From Methanoculleus marisnigri JR1 (lineage in GTDB: Archaea; Halobacteriota; Methanomicrobia; Methanomicrobiales; Methanoculleaceae), in assembly GCF_000015825.1 (NCBI RefSeq), contig NC_009051.1, positions 2,164,695 through 2,228,694 of the forward strand: 64,000 bases of DNA, in the 5' to 3' direction. The first letter of the stretch is position 1. Each line of letters opens with the position of its first letter. Below, one piece after another: positions 1 through 8,107 of this stretch. The position numbers and the translations under genes are program-made. The notes beneath the pieces are model-generated. The model was not told the DNA's origin and did not search any database. It saw only the letters and a program-made list of their open reading frames with translations.

Positions 1-447
1 GGTCGGTTTCGACGCTGCAGAGGGATCGACTATCGCTTTTCGCTTCCGCACCGGCCGGTGACCGCCGCAGGCGTCGCACTTGAGCGTCAGAACCCGCTCG
101 GTCTTGACCAGACGGGTGTCGGGCTTCCCGCACTCCGAGCAGATGACGTAGTCGTCGACGTAGCCCTTGATGATCGTGTTGATCTGCTCCTGCTCGAACT
201 TCCCGGAGAAGACAGCACGTGTCCCCTCCACCTTGCCGGCAGTACCGAGCTCGCCGAGGAGATGCTTCATCAGGTGATCCTGCTCGCGCCGGAGGGTACT
301 CGCGATCTCGGCGAAGTTCTCCAGAACCGTGGTCTTCCCCTCGATAAAGGCGCGGGCGGTCGGAACCGTGAACCGGTCCTCGAACTCCGTCGGTTCCGTG
401 ATATTGGTATACGCCTTCTTCAGAAGGTCTTCGTATGACGGGCTCAT
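1..447 (-). CDS. Translation initiation factor aIF2 subunit beta (C-terminus cut by window edge)
   Basis: Beta subunit of the archaeal aIF2 complex, which delivers initiator Met-tRNA to the small ribosomal subunit with the gamma GTPase. Reading leftwards from the ATG at 447, 149 codons are visible and the frame is still open at base 1. Residues 1-100 form the N-terminal helix and alpha/beta domain. A zinc ribbon follows with the pairs C103/C106 and C124/C127. The visible length already covers the classical eIF2-beta/eIF5 fold; Methanomicrobiales versions often carry an extra C-terminal TRAM-like segment, which would lie outside the window (inference). A basic stretch (RPVRKRK) follows the ribbon. 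The gene lies downstream of the flavodoxin on the same strand, about 120 bp away. Confidence 0.93.
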
Positions 448-568
448 ACCTCACTATTGATCGCGCGACGTCAAAAAGTGGTTACCTTGCACCGGGACTC
501 GCACACGTATGCAGGTGGGCGGCCCACCAGGTCTTCAATATGCTGCCGGCAGAAGACCGTGCGGTGCG

Positions 569-1063
569 TTACTGAGCAGCCATCTCTCTTCGCGACTGCC
601 GGACGAGATCGACCAGGGGCTTCACCGCCTCCGGTCTCTTCGCGGTGCGTGCAGTGAGCGGAACCGCGCCCCGGACGTCGGCACCCCTCTTCGCGAGCAT
701 CGCCGTCAGCGTTTCGAGCGTCTTTCTCGGTGACCCGCCCGACGTGCAGAAGACGATCGTGGGTTTCCCCTCGATGCCCCGGAGAGTATTGACCGCAGCG
801 TTGATCGCGGGAGTAGGGTTTCCTGCCCATACAGGGGTTCCGACGACGACCGTCTCGTAGCCGGAGACGTCGATAGCCGCGGGTTCGATATCGGCAGAAT
901 CTCCCCTCATGGCCCGGCGAGCGCCCTTCAGGTACATCCCCACCTTCGAGTAGTTCGCAAGGTCCCTGACCCCGATGAGATCGCCGCCGGACGCAGCGGC
1001 GACCTGTTCGGCGACCGCCCGGGTGTTGCCGGTCTCCGAGTGATAGATGATGCAGACGGACAT
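569..1063 (-). CDS. Flavodoxin family protein
   Basis: Small FMN-binding electron carrier of 164 residues, the usual size for a short-chain flavodoxin. The start is placed at the ATG of MSVCIIYHSETGNT because this puts the FMN phosphate-binding loop (S/T-x-T-G-N-T, here HSETGNTRAV) right after beta-strand 1; the longer upstream reading adds a low-complexity Pro-rich stretch. The motif VVVGTPVWAGNPTPAI matches the second FMN-contacting loop, and VFCTSGGSPRKTLE matches the third. In methanogens such proteins transfer electrons between soluble oxidoreductases, but the partner cannot be told from the sequence. It is separated from ilvC upstream by a gap holding a CTTCGCG-type repeat and an ilvC terminator, so it is probably transcribed on its own. 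Confidence 0.85.
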   Translation of the reverse strand: MSVCIIYHSETGNTRAVAEQVAAASGGDLIGVRDLANYSKVGMYLKGARRAMRGDSADIEPAAIDVSGYETVVVGTPVWAGNPTPAINAAVNTLRGIEGKPTIVFCTSGGSPRKTLETLTAMLAKRGADVRGAVPLTARTAKRPEAVKPLVDLVRQSRREMAAQ

Positions 1064-1166
1064 ACCGGAGGGTGACGCGGCCGGGTATAAACGGGTATCG
1101 GGTGGGGCCGCGTGGAGCAATGCTCACGGCCCTCACACGAACTCCGGCGCAGGTACCGGCAACTTC

Positions 1167-1226
1167 CCTTCGCGCCTTCGCGTGAGGTTACCGGTTCAAG
1201 GACGGCGATGTAGTTTCACGCGAAGG
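1167..1226. repeat. CTTCGCG-type palindromic intergenic repeat
   Basis: CCTTCGCGCCTTCGCGTGAGG (1167-1187) contains two CTTCGCG-like heptamers in tandem. An inverted copy of the 3' half, TCACGCGAAGG (1216-1226), pairs perfectly over 11 bp with CCTTCGCGTGA (1175-1185), leaving a loop of about 30 nt. The same element family reappears at 23451-23578. It lies between the flavodoxin and ilvC, both on the minus strand. Confidence 0.7.
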
Positions 1227-1228
1227 AC

Positions 1229-1237
1229 GGAAAAAAG
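1229..1237 (-). terminator. Probable poly-U terminator of ilvC
   Basis: Six A's on the plus strand (1231-1236) read as TTTTTT on the minus strand, about 10 nt beyond the ilvC stop. U-tracts are the usual intrinsic termination signal in archaea. The position just past the stop and before the repeat supports this role. Confidence 0.5.
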
Positions 1238-1246
1238 AGGAGGGCC

Positions 1247-2242
<996 letters not shown>

Positions 2243-2267
2243 TCACTCCCGGTTAGACAGCAAACCT

Positions 2268-2282
2268 GATAAATATTATATC
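2268..2282 (-). promoter_or_regulatory. ilvC promoter TATA region
   Basis: On the minus strand this reads GATATAATATTTATC, an AT-rich near-palindrome centred about 39 bp upstream of the ilvC ATG. The first 11 bases (GATATAATATT) are identical to the core of the queD promoter palindrome at 36130. The placement fits a TATA box giving a short leader. Confidence 0.5.
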
Positions 2283-2315
2283 GAAGAACCCCGGTGGTGC
2301 ACTGAGGGTCATTTT

Positions 2316-2358
2316 AAGGTTGATGAAGAGAAACCTTACTCTCAATACGCTATTGAGG
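2316..2358 (+). promoter_or_regulatory. Dyad-rich leader of mptA overlapping its Shine-Dalgarno
   Basis: Two inverted repeats precede the mptA ATG (2366). AAGGTT (2316-2321) pairs with AACCTT (2332-2337). CTCAATA (2341-2347) pairs perfectly with TATTGAG (2351-2357) around a CGC loop. The second stem contains most of the GAGG Shine-Dalgarno (2355-2358), so it could occlude ribosome binding in RNA or act as a DNA operator. An ATTTTAAGG element at about 2311 may be the TATA box, which would start the mRNA near the second stem (inference). Confidence 0.5.
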
Positions 2359-2365
2359 ATTTGTA

Positions 2366-3307
2366 ATGGAACTGCCAGATGTCCAGTCCAGCCTGCCGGA
2401 GGTCCGGATCAACCTGACCAGGGTGGGTGTCAAAAACGTCCAAAAACTCGTTGAAGTCGCCCGCCCCGGTAAACGGCCGGTCATCTTCATCTCCAACTTC
2501 GACGTCTTCGTCGATCTCCCCGGAAGCCTCAAAGGGGCGAACCTCTCCCGGAACTTCGAGGTTATCGACGACGTGCTGCAGCAGGCCATCGACGGGGATG
2601 TAAACGAGATCGAGGAACTCTGCAGCGCAGTGGCGAGGAAACTCCTCGACCGGCACGAATACGCGGAACGAACCGAGGTTCGGATGCGAAGCAAGTTCAT
2701 GGTCCGGCGGGAGACGCCGGTCAGCGAGACGAGTTGCCATGAGGTCGTGAACGTCCACGCGAAAGCAATAGCCCAGAGGAACGAAGGGGACCCGATCATC
2801 CGAAAGAGCATCGGCGCCGAAGTGACCGGAATGACCGCCTGCCCCTGCGCCCAGAACATCATGAAGGATCATGCCCTGCATGTCCTCGAGAACCTCGGCG
2901 TGGCGGAGGACAAGATCGAGGCGTTCTTCAACGAGGTGCCGATGGCCACGCACAACCAGCGTGGGCGGGGTTTCCTCTGCATCGAGATCGACGACGATCA
3001 GCACATCAGCCTCGAGAAGATCATCAAGATCCTGAAGGACTCCATGAGCGCACGTATCTACGAGCTCCTCAAGCGGGGCGACGAGAGTTACGTGGTGATG
3101 GAAGCTCACAAGAATCCGCGGTTCGTCGAAGACTGCGTACGCGAGATGGCTCGCAAGGTGATCGCGCAGTTCCACGATCTGCCCGGAGACTCCGTAGTCA
3201 CTATCAAGCAGACGAACGAGGAGAGCATCCACCAGCATAATGCATACGCTGAGCGAAAGGCAACGATAGCCGAACTCGTCTCGGAGATGGACAAAGGCAC
3301 ACTGTAA
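2366..3307 (+). CDS. mptA: GTP cyclohydrolase IV, MptA type
   Basis: Fe(II)-dependent archaeal GTP cyclohydrolase that makes 7,8-dihydroneopterin 2',3'-cyclic phosphate, the first step of methanopterin synthesis. The 313-residue length matches the FolE2/MptA family. Family features include SETSCHEVVNVHAKAIAQ in the first half, the cysteine-containing GMTACPCAQNIM, and the histidine-rich segment EVPMATHNQRGRG. The ATG at 2366 has a GAGG Shine-Dalgarno seven bases upstream, embedded in a leader dyad. It stands alone between divergent ilvC and the frh operon. Confidence 0.95.
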   Translation: MELPDVQSSLPEVRINLTRVGVKNVQKLVEVARPGKRPVIFISNFDVFVDLPGSLKGANLSRNFEVIDDVLQQAIDGDVNEIEELCSAVARKLLDRHEYAERTEVRMRSKFMVRRETPVSETSCHEVVNVHAKAIAQRNEGDPIIRKSIGAEVTGMTACPCAQNIMKDHALHVLENLGVAEDKIEAFFNEVPMATHNQRGRGFLCIEIDDDQHISLEKIIKILKDSMSARIYELLKRGDESYVVMEAHKNPRFVEDCVREMARKVIAQFHDLPGDSVVTIKQTNEESIHQHNAYAERKATIAELVSEMDKGTL

Positions 3308-3403
3308 ATCCGGCATAATTCCACATTTTTATACGCGGCCCGGACATTCTGACATTAAGTACTACTCTTTTACAACATCGTAATATTAGAGTGTGTCCCG
3401 AAG

Positions 3404-3505
3404 CGAAAGATATAAACTCTGTTTTCTTCATAATCCTTGTTGACGTACTCGCGTACGTTTTCAGTACAGAATTGTGTGGTAACACCAGTATAGTGTTCAG
3501 AACAC
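3404..3505 (+). promoter_or_regulatory. Promoter and structured leader of the frh operon
   Basis: A BRE-like CGAAAG (3404-3409) and TATA box ATATAAAC (3410-3417) predict transcription from about 3440, leaving a leader of about 90 nt. The leader holds ACGTAC-TCGC-GTACGT (3443-3458) and GTGTTC-A-GAACAC (3493-3505), both perfect dyads; AACAC also occurs at 3481. The second dyad ends 26 nt before the frhA TTG. A purine-rich GAATGAGG (3517-3524) serves as the Shine-Dalgarno. Confidence 0.55.
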
Positions 3506-3531
3506 CATAATATCGGAATGAGGCGATATAT

Positions 3532-4899
3532 TTGTCGAAAGTTGTAGAGATTTCCCCAACTACGAGACATGAAGGCCATTCAAAGCTCGTTCTAAAGGTC
3601 AACGATGAAGGCATCGTCGAGCGTGGAGACTGGCTTAGCATCACCCCGGTGAGGGGTGTCGAGAAACTCGCCATCGGCAAGACGATGGAGCAGGTTCCAA
3701 AGATCGCATCGCGCGTCTGCGGCATCTGTCCCATCGCGCACACCCTGGCGGGTATTGAGGCGATGGAAGCATCCATCGGGTGCGAGATCCCCGAGGACGC
3801 GAAACTGCTGCGGTACATCCTGCAGTGTGCCAACAGGATGCACAGCCACGCCATCCACAACATCCTGTCCCTCCCGGACATGTACATCCCCGGAACCGAC
3901 GTAAAGATCAACCCGTTCACCAAGGAAGAACCGGTCAGGAGCGTTGCTCTTCGGATCCAGCGGCTCCGTGAGATCGGCCAGACCATCGGCGAGATCGTCG
4001 GCGGAGAGGCCATCCACCCGAGCAACCCCCGTGTCGGCGGTATGTACAAGAACATCACCCCGCGGGCGAAGGCGAAACTCTACGATCTCGCCAAGGAATC
4101 TCGTGTCCTTGCCCAGGAACAGATGGAGTTCATGATCGCGGTCTTCCGGAACTACCAGAACCGCGACTGGTCTGAAGTCGGCGGCGTCGAAGTCCCGATC
4201 ACGAAGGACCTCGGCTACCACAACCAGGGCTACATGGCTACCGCGCCGGTCTACGGCAGCTCGAGCCTCGACGAGACCCCGATGTGGTTCCCCGATCGGT
4301 TCACCGAAGTCCGCCCCTGGGACTGGTACATGGGCGAAGTCGAGATCGACGAAGCCGACCCGAACTACCCGATCGGCGGCACGACCCCCGTAGGGAACAA
4401 GGCCTGGCCCCAGATGGAGGCCTGCACCGGCGTCCCGCTCTACGACGGCCAGCCCGTCGAGGTAGGACCGCGTGCACGTCTCGTCCAGTTCAAGAACTAC
4501 GACGAGAAGGGCGCCATGGGCCTGCAGATCGCTCGCCAGATGGAATTCCCCGAGACTGCCTACGGCATCATCGACGCGCTCGACGCGCTCGACACCTCCG
4601 GATCGGTCCTCGCGGACGAGATCCCGCAGGGTGACGGATCCTTCGGATGGGCCGCAAACGAGGCTCCCCGTGGAACCGACGTCCACATGGCCAAGGTCAA
4701 GGACGGCCGGGTGGAGTACTTCGGGATGCTCGTCCCGACGACCTGGAACTTCCCCACCTGCAGCCGTGCACTGACCGGTGCACCCTGGCGGCTTGCGGAA
4801 GTCATCATGCGTGCATACGACCCCTGTGTCTCCTGTGCGACGCACATGCTGGTGATCGACGAAGACAAGAGACTGGTGGCCCAGAAACTCATTCAGTGA
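3532..4899 (+). CDS. frhA: Coenzyme F420-reducing [NiFe] hydrogenase, alpha (large) subunit
   Basis: Catalytic subunit of the Frh complex, which oxidises H2 and reduces F420 for methanogenesis. The NiFe ligands are intact: R61-VCGIC with C63 and C66 near the N-terminus, and DPCVSC with C432 and C435 near the C-terminus, followed by H438. The 17 residues after H438 form the C-terminal extension removed by a maturation protease, and the protease gene (frhD) follows directly. The start is TTG at 3532, giving MSKVVEISPTTRHEGH, the conserved N-terminus. It is supported by the GAATGAGG ribosome binding site; the nearby ATG at 3519 is in another frame. First gene of frhADGB. Length 455 residues. Confidence 0.97.
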   Translation: MSKVVEISPTTRHEGHSKLVLKVNDEGIVERGDWLSITPVRGVEKLAIGKTMEQVPKIASRVCGICPIAHTLAGIEAMEASIGCEIPEDAKLLRYILQCANRMHSHAIHNILSLPDMYIPGTDVKINPFTKEEPVRSVALRIQRLREIGQTIGEIVGGEAIHPSNPRVGGMYKNITPRAKAKLYDLAKESRVLAQEQMEFMIAVFRNYQNRDWSEVGGVEVPITKDLGYHNQGYMATAPVYGSSSLDETPMWFPDRFTEVRPWDWYMGEVEIDEADPNYPIGGTTPVGNKAWPQMEACTGVPLYDGQPVEVGPRARLVQFKNYDEKGAMGLQIARQMEFPETAYGIIDALDALDTSGSVLADEIPQGDGSFGWAANEAPRGTDVHMAKVKDGRVEYFGMLVPTTWNFPTCSRALTGAPWRLAEVIMRAYDPCVSCATHMLVIDEDKRLVAQKLIQ

Positions 4900-4909
4900 G
4901 CGTACACGC

Positions 4910-5470
4910 ATGCTATTCCGTGAGATCGTGATCGCAGGATGCGGCAACCCCCTCTTTGCAGATGACGGGTTCGGTCCTGCAGTCGTCGAGGAACTCCAGA
5001 AACTACAACTGCCCGACAACGTCAAGGTAATCGATGCCGGCCTTGGCGCCCCTCACTTCCTCTTTACCCTGATGGAAGATGCAGAGGTGCCGGTCAAGAA
5101 GCTGATCATCATCGATACCGCCGACTTCGGCGCCAACCCCGGTGATGTGACGAAACTCCGGCCCGAAGACCTGCCGCCGGGCACCTACCGGGATGCCCAT
5201 TCGTGGGATCTCTCAGAGCCGCTACAACGATTGAAAGACGTCATCGATATCACGATCATCGGGTGTCAGCCCAAGCGTGTCGCGAGCCATGAGTTTGAAC
5301 TGGGGCTCACTGAGGAGGTTGAGGGTGCCATTCCCAAAACAGTGCGCATCGTGCTGGAAGAAATTGGGGTAGAATATGGGGCTACTATCAACCATCAAGG
5401 AACGCATCTTTGGGCGTCGCCGGGAGAAACCACCGGAGATGCCGGGGAGAACCCCGGAGAGAAGGTCTGA
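4910..5470 (+). CDS. frhD: F420 hydrogenase maturation protease
   Basis: HycI/HoxM-family endopeptidase that cleaves the FrhA C-terminal extension after nickel insertion. The N-terminal signature GCGNPLFADDGFGPAVVEEL carries the first metal-ligand acidic residue of the family, with a second in the IDAGLG region. It starts 10 bp after frhA. Recognisable family sequence ends near EEIGVEYG. The last 25-30 residues overlap the start of frhG in another frame and do not look conserved. The 186-residue length is therefore somewhat longer than the usual 150-170. Confidence 0.93.
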   Translation: MLFREIVIAGCGNPLFADDGFGPAVVEELQKLQLPDNVKVIDAGLGAPHFLFTLMEDAEVPVKKLIIIDTADFGANPGDVTKLRPEDLPPGTYRDAHSWDLSEPLQRLKDVIDITIIGCQPKRVASHEFELGLTEEVEGAIPKTVRIVLEEIGVEYGATINHQGTHLWASPGETTGDAGENPGEKV

Positions 5471-6335
5471 GGGGCGGCCGGCGGCAACCCAGCCGCAGGC
5501 GAAGCCCGCGGTGAAGCCCTCTGATGTGATTGTAAAAGAAAAGGTGGAAGTTGTACAAAAGGAGGAAAAGCCTGTGGCAGAAAAGATTACGATAGGTGAA
5601 TTACACCTGAGCGGATGTACGGGATGCCTCGTTACCCTTGCGGATAACTACGAGGGTCTCTTCAAGCTGCTCGATGATTACGCGGACCTGGTCTACGCGT
5701 TGACCCTGGTCGACGTGCGCCATGTCCCCGAGATGGACGTGTGCCTGGTCGAGGGTTCGTGCTGTCTGAACGACAAGATCTCGGTAGAGGAACTGAAAGA
5801 AGCAAGGGCGAAGTCGAAGGTGCTCGTCGCCTACGGCGGCTGCGCGGCCTACGGCAACATCACCCGGTTCTGCCGTGGTGGTCAGTGGAACCAGCCGGCC
5901 CAGGAGGCATTCGTGCCGATCAGCGAGGTCGTCGATGTCGATCTCTACATCCCGTCCTGTCCCCCGTGCCCGCAGCAGGTCAGAAACGTCGCCGTCATGG
6001 CCTACCTGCTGCTTCGCGGCAACGACGAACAGAAGAACCTCGCGACCGCCTACCTGACCCCGCTGATGCAGCTTGCACAGCGCGGCAACGAGGCATGCGG
6101 CTGCGACCTGATGTATGACGTCATCAACCAGGGTCTCTGCATGGGATGCGGAACCTGCGCCGGCACCTGCCCGGTCCGTGCCATCACCATGGAGTACGGC
6201 AAGCCGAACGTGAACCGCGACCTCTGTATCAAGTGCGGCGCCTGCTACGCGCAGTGCCCCAGGAGCTGGTTCAACTTCGACGTCATGAACAACTATGAGG
6301 GCATCATGGATGCCATCAAGGGAGCCATGGAGTGA
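5376..6335 (+). CDS. frhG: F420 hydrogenase gamma (small, Fe-S) subunit with long N-terminal extension
   Basis: Electron-transfer subunit of Frh. The proximal-cluster cysteines appear in SGCTGC, EGSCC, GGCAAYG and PSCPPCP, followed by two ferredoxin-type [4Fe-4S] motifs, CMGCGTCAGTCP and CIKCGACYAQCP. The conserved core begins at VAEKITIGELHLSG, whose GTG codon (5574) sits eight bases after a perfect GGAGG (5561-5565); from there the protein is 253 residues, the classical size. The same frame is open back to ATG 5376, inside frhD. That adds 66 residues: an amphipathic MGLLSTIKERIFGRRR segment and a Pro/Lys/Glu-rich linker. I annotate the long form because the extension reads like protein, but the GTG start is a serious alternative. 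Confidence 0.9.
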   Translation: MGLLSTIKERIFGRRREKPPEMPGRTPERRSEGRPAATQPQAKPAVKPSDVIVKEKVEVVQKEEKPVAEKITIGELHLSGCTGCLVTLADNYEGLFKLLDDYADLVYALTLVDVRHVPEMDVCLVEGSCCLNDKISVEELKEARAKSKVLVAYGGCAAYGNITRFCRGGQWNQPAQEAFVPISEVVDVDLYIPSCPPCPQQVRNVAVMAYLLLRGNDEQKNLATAYLTPLMQLAQRGNEACGCDLMYDVINQGLCMGCGTCAGTCPVRAITMEYGKPNVNRDLCIKCGACYAQCPRSWFNFDVMNNYEGIMDAIKGAME

Positions 6336-6345
6336 GGTGAGAAAG

Positions 6346-7233
6346 ATGGACGTACTCGGTAACTACAAGTCCGTAATCTCGGCGCGCTCGACCGACAAGG
6401 ACATCACAAAGAAGTCCCAGGACGGCGGCATCATCACGACGCTCTTCGCGTATGCGCTCGAAGAGGGTATCATCGACGGTGCCATCGTCGCAGGGCCGAG
6501 CGACGAGCCCTGGAAGCCGGAGCCCATGGTCGTGACCACGAAGGCCGAACTTCTGGCTGCTGCCGGAACGCGCTACACCATCAGCCCGAACCTCAACCTG
6601 ATCAAGGAGGCGACCCGGAGCTACGGTCTCGACCGCGTCGGTATCGTCGGCACGCCCTGCCAGATGCAGGCCGTCCGGAAGGCTCAGCTCTATCCGATCG
6701 GCATGCGCGATGTCGACGACAAGATCGCCCTCGCGCTCGGCATCTTCTGCATGGAGAACCTCTCCTACCAGGCGCTCGAGGCAATCGTCGAGGACCACTG
6801 CAACCAGAAGATGGAGTCCGTCAAGAAGATGGACATCGGCAAGGGCAAGTTCACGGTCTACACCGAACGCGGTGCAGTCAGCCAGATGCCCCTGAAGCTG
6901 ATCCACAAGTACGTGCAGCCCGGCTGCAACGTCTGCCTGGACTACGTCGCGAACCTCGCCGACATCTCGAGCGGCTCTGTTGGGAGCCCCGACGGCTGGA
7001 GCACGGTCTTCGTGCGGAGCATGAAGGGTAACGCGGTCTGGGACGGCGCGATCGCCGCCGGCTGCTTCGAGACGAAGCCGATGGACCAGGTCAAGCCCGG
7101 CCTCGACCTCGTGACGAAGCTCGCCACGGAGAAGATCACGAAGAACCAGAAGAACGTGGATGCACGCAAGACTGTGGGCCTCAAGGCGGACGGAACCCCC
7201 AAGGGTCTCCGGAACCCCTACGAGTCCCCCTGA
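6346..7233 (+). CDS. frhB: F420 hydrogenase beta subunit (FAD/F420-binding)
   Basis: Binds FAD and one [4Fe-4S] cluster and passes electrons to F420. The 295-residue size fits the family. The N-terminal motif KSQDGGIITTLFAYALEEG is typical of FrhB/FdhB-type proteins, GIVGTPCQMQAVRKAQ contains a conserved cysteine loop, and CNVCLDYVANLADISSGSVG provides cluster cysteines and F420/FAD-binding glycines. The ATG at 6346 follows GAGGTGAGAAAG, 10 bp after frhG. Last gene of the operon; a T-tract follows the stop. Confidence 0.96.
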   Translation: MDVLGNYKSVISARSTDKDITKKSQDGGIITTLFAYALEEGIIDGAIVAGPSDEPWKPEPMVVTTKAELLAAAGTRYTISPNLNLIKEATRSYGLDRVGIVGTPCQMQAVRKAQLYPIGMRDVDDKIALALGIFCMENLSYQALEAIVEDHCNQKMESVKKMDIGKGKFTVYTERGAVSQMPLKLIHKYVQPGCNVCLDYVANLADISSGSVGSPDGWSTVFVRSMKGNAVWDGAIAAGCFETKPMDQVKPGLDLVTKLATEKITKNQKNVDARKTVGLKADGTPKGLRNPYESP

Positions 7234-7238
7234 AACAC

Positions 7239-7245
7239 TTTTTTT
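7239..7245 (+). terminator. Poly-U terminator of the frh operon
   Basis: Seven consecutive T's lie six bases beyond the frhB stop, on the coding strand, as expected for an archaeal intrinsic terminator. The next 860 bp hold no gene. Confidence 0.65.
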
Positions 7246-7489
7246 CCGGTCGTTTCGGCCTCCCCTCAATCGGAGATCTCCGATGACTGAGTTTTACCGG
7301 GTTTATGTGAAATCAGTCGTCGTTCATACCGAACGCACATAATTTGAACCATGCACCAGTCTTTCTGATCAGTGAGGGGTCAGGATTTGTGCTGTATCTT
7401 CGAGACGACAAATAGCCGTCCAACCTCGGCCAAGTTGCCCAGGTCGTCACTGATTGGGCATATCACCATGCAGTGGACCGTGGTGGCCT

Positions 7490-7880
7490 GCGCACCTTCG
7501 CACCTTCGGTGCTCAAACTCCGTTCCTGAAGGAACGTCGTTCTTCGGTGCTCGAATTCCCGCCGTGCCGCCGGTCGTTTATCGCCATTGGGGGAACGACT
7601 GTCCACAGGACAGGAGTTCGAGAAACCCGAAGGGTTTCGCTGTGGGGCTGACGGGGAGGGGGCGTGCCCCCTCCCCTGTCTCTCCCTCATAAGACTATCT
7701 GCAACCCCCACCCCGCCCGGCCTCCTCCCCCGCACCTTCGGTGCCTCAACTCCGCTCCTCGAAGTCTGATGGCTTCTCAAACTCCCGTCTCGCACCTTCG
7801 GTGCTCACGCTCCAGTTCTAGCGAACTGTCGCGTCCTGCGGACGGTCGTTCCTAGCGGAGCGTCGTTCCCCGCCCCAGGG
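7490..7880. repeat. Array of related hairpin units (GCACC-TTC-GGTGC family)
   Basis: GCACCTTCGGTGC occurs exactly at 7500-7512, 7732-7744 and 7792-7804, each followed by variants of TCAAACTCC. A degraded unit sits at 7541-7560 (TTCGGTGCTCGAATTCCC). An inverted unit at 7613-7640 has GAAACCC-GAA-GGGTTTC with the same GGAGTTCGAG flank. Other stems in the same tract are CGTTCC-TGAA-GGAACG (7521-7536), CTGTCC-ACA-GGACAG (about 7600-7613), an 11-bp perfect GC stem at 7653-7676 and CGTCC-TGC-GGACG (about 7832-7844). Confidence 0.65.
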
Positions 7881-7942
7881 GGGGGGCAGTGCGTGGCGAT
7901 ATCCCACGAAATCCGTGCAACAGGGTCTTACAAAATAGACTC

Positions 7943-7976
7943 GTCTGGACAGCCCGGTAGGTCCAGACGTCCGGGC
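7943..7976. repeat. 8-bp hairpin with possible pseudoknot partner
   Basis: GTCTGGAC (7943-7950) and GTCCAGAC (7961-7968) form a perfect 8-bp stem. The loop contains CCCGG (7953-7957), complementary to CCGGG just after the stem (about 7971-7976), so an H-type pseudoknot is possible on paper. It lies about 135 nt beyond the stop of the adenosylmethionine decarboxylase gene. No function is assigned. Confidence 0.4.
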
Positions 7977-8107
7977 CGTCATCGTTGAAAAAATCGAGAG
8001 GGGATCTTCCCCCCACGGCGGGTTCCTGTTTAATCGGCGAGAGATGGCAGGTGCTCTCTGCCGTCATACGTTACGCTGAAGTGTTCTTCCGGGTAGTATG
8101 TTCGTAT

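Larger units (their letters stand above)
7246..8107. other. Long gene-free region with hairpin array
   Basis: No open frame here has recognisable protein content or sensible codon use. The first 240 bp look unstructured. From 7490 to 7880 the sequence is packed with short inverted repeats, listed separately. A second structured spot lies at 7943-7976. GGGGA...TCCCC at about 7997-8012 may form a small stem downstream of the adenosylmethionine decarboxylase stop. I see no tRNA. Confidence 0.6.

Noticed and set aside
7372..7870. Possible CRISPR-like array
   Set aside because: Repeats are short hairpins with irregular spacing and both orientations, with no uniform spacers or cas genes.
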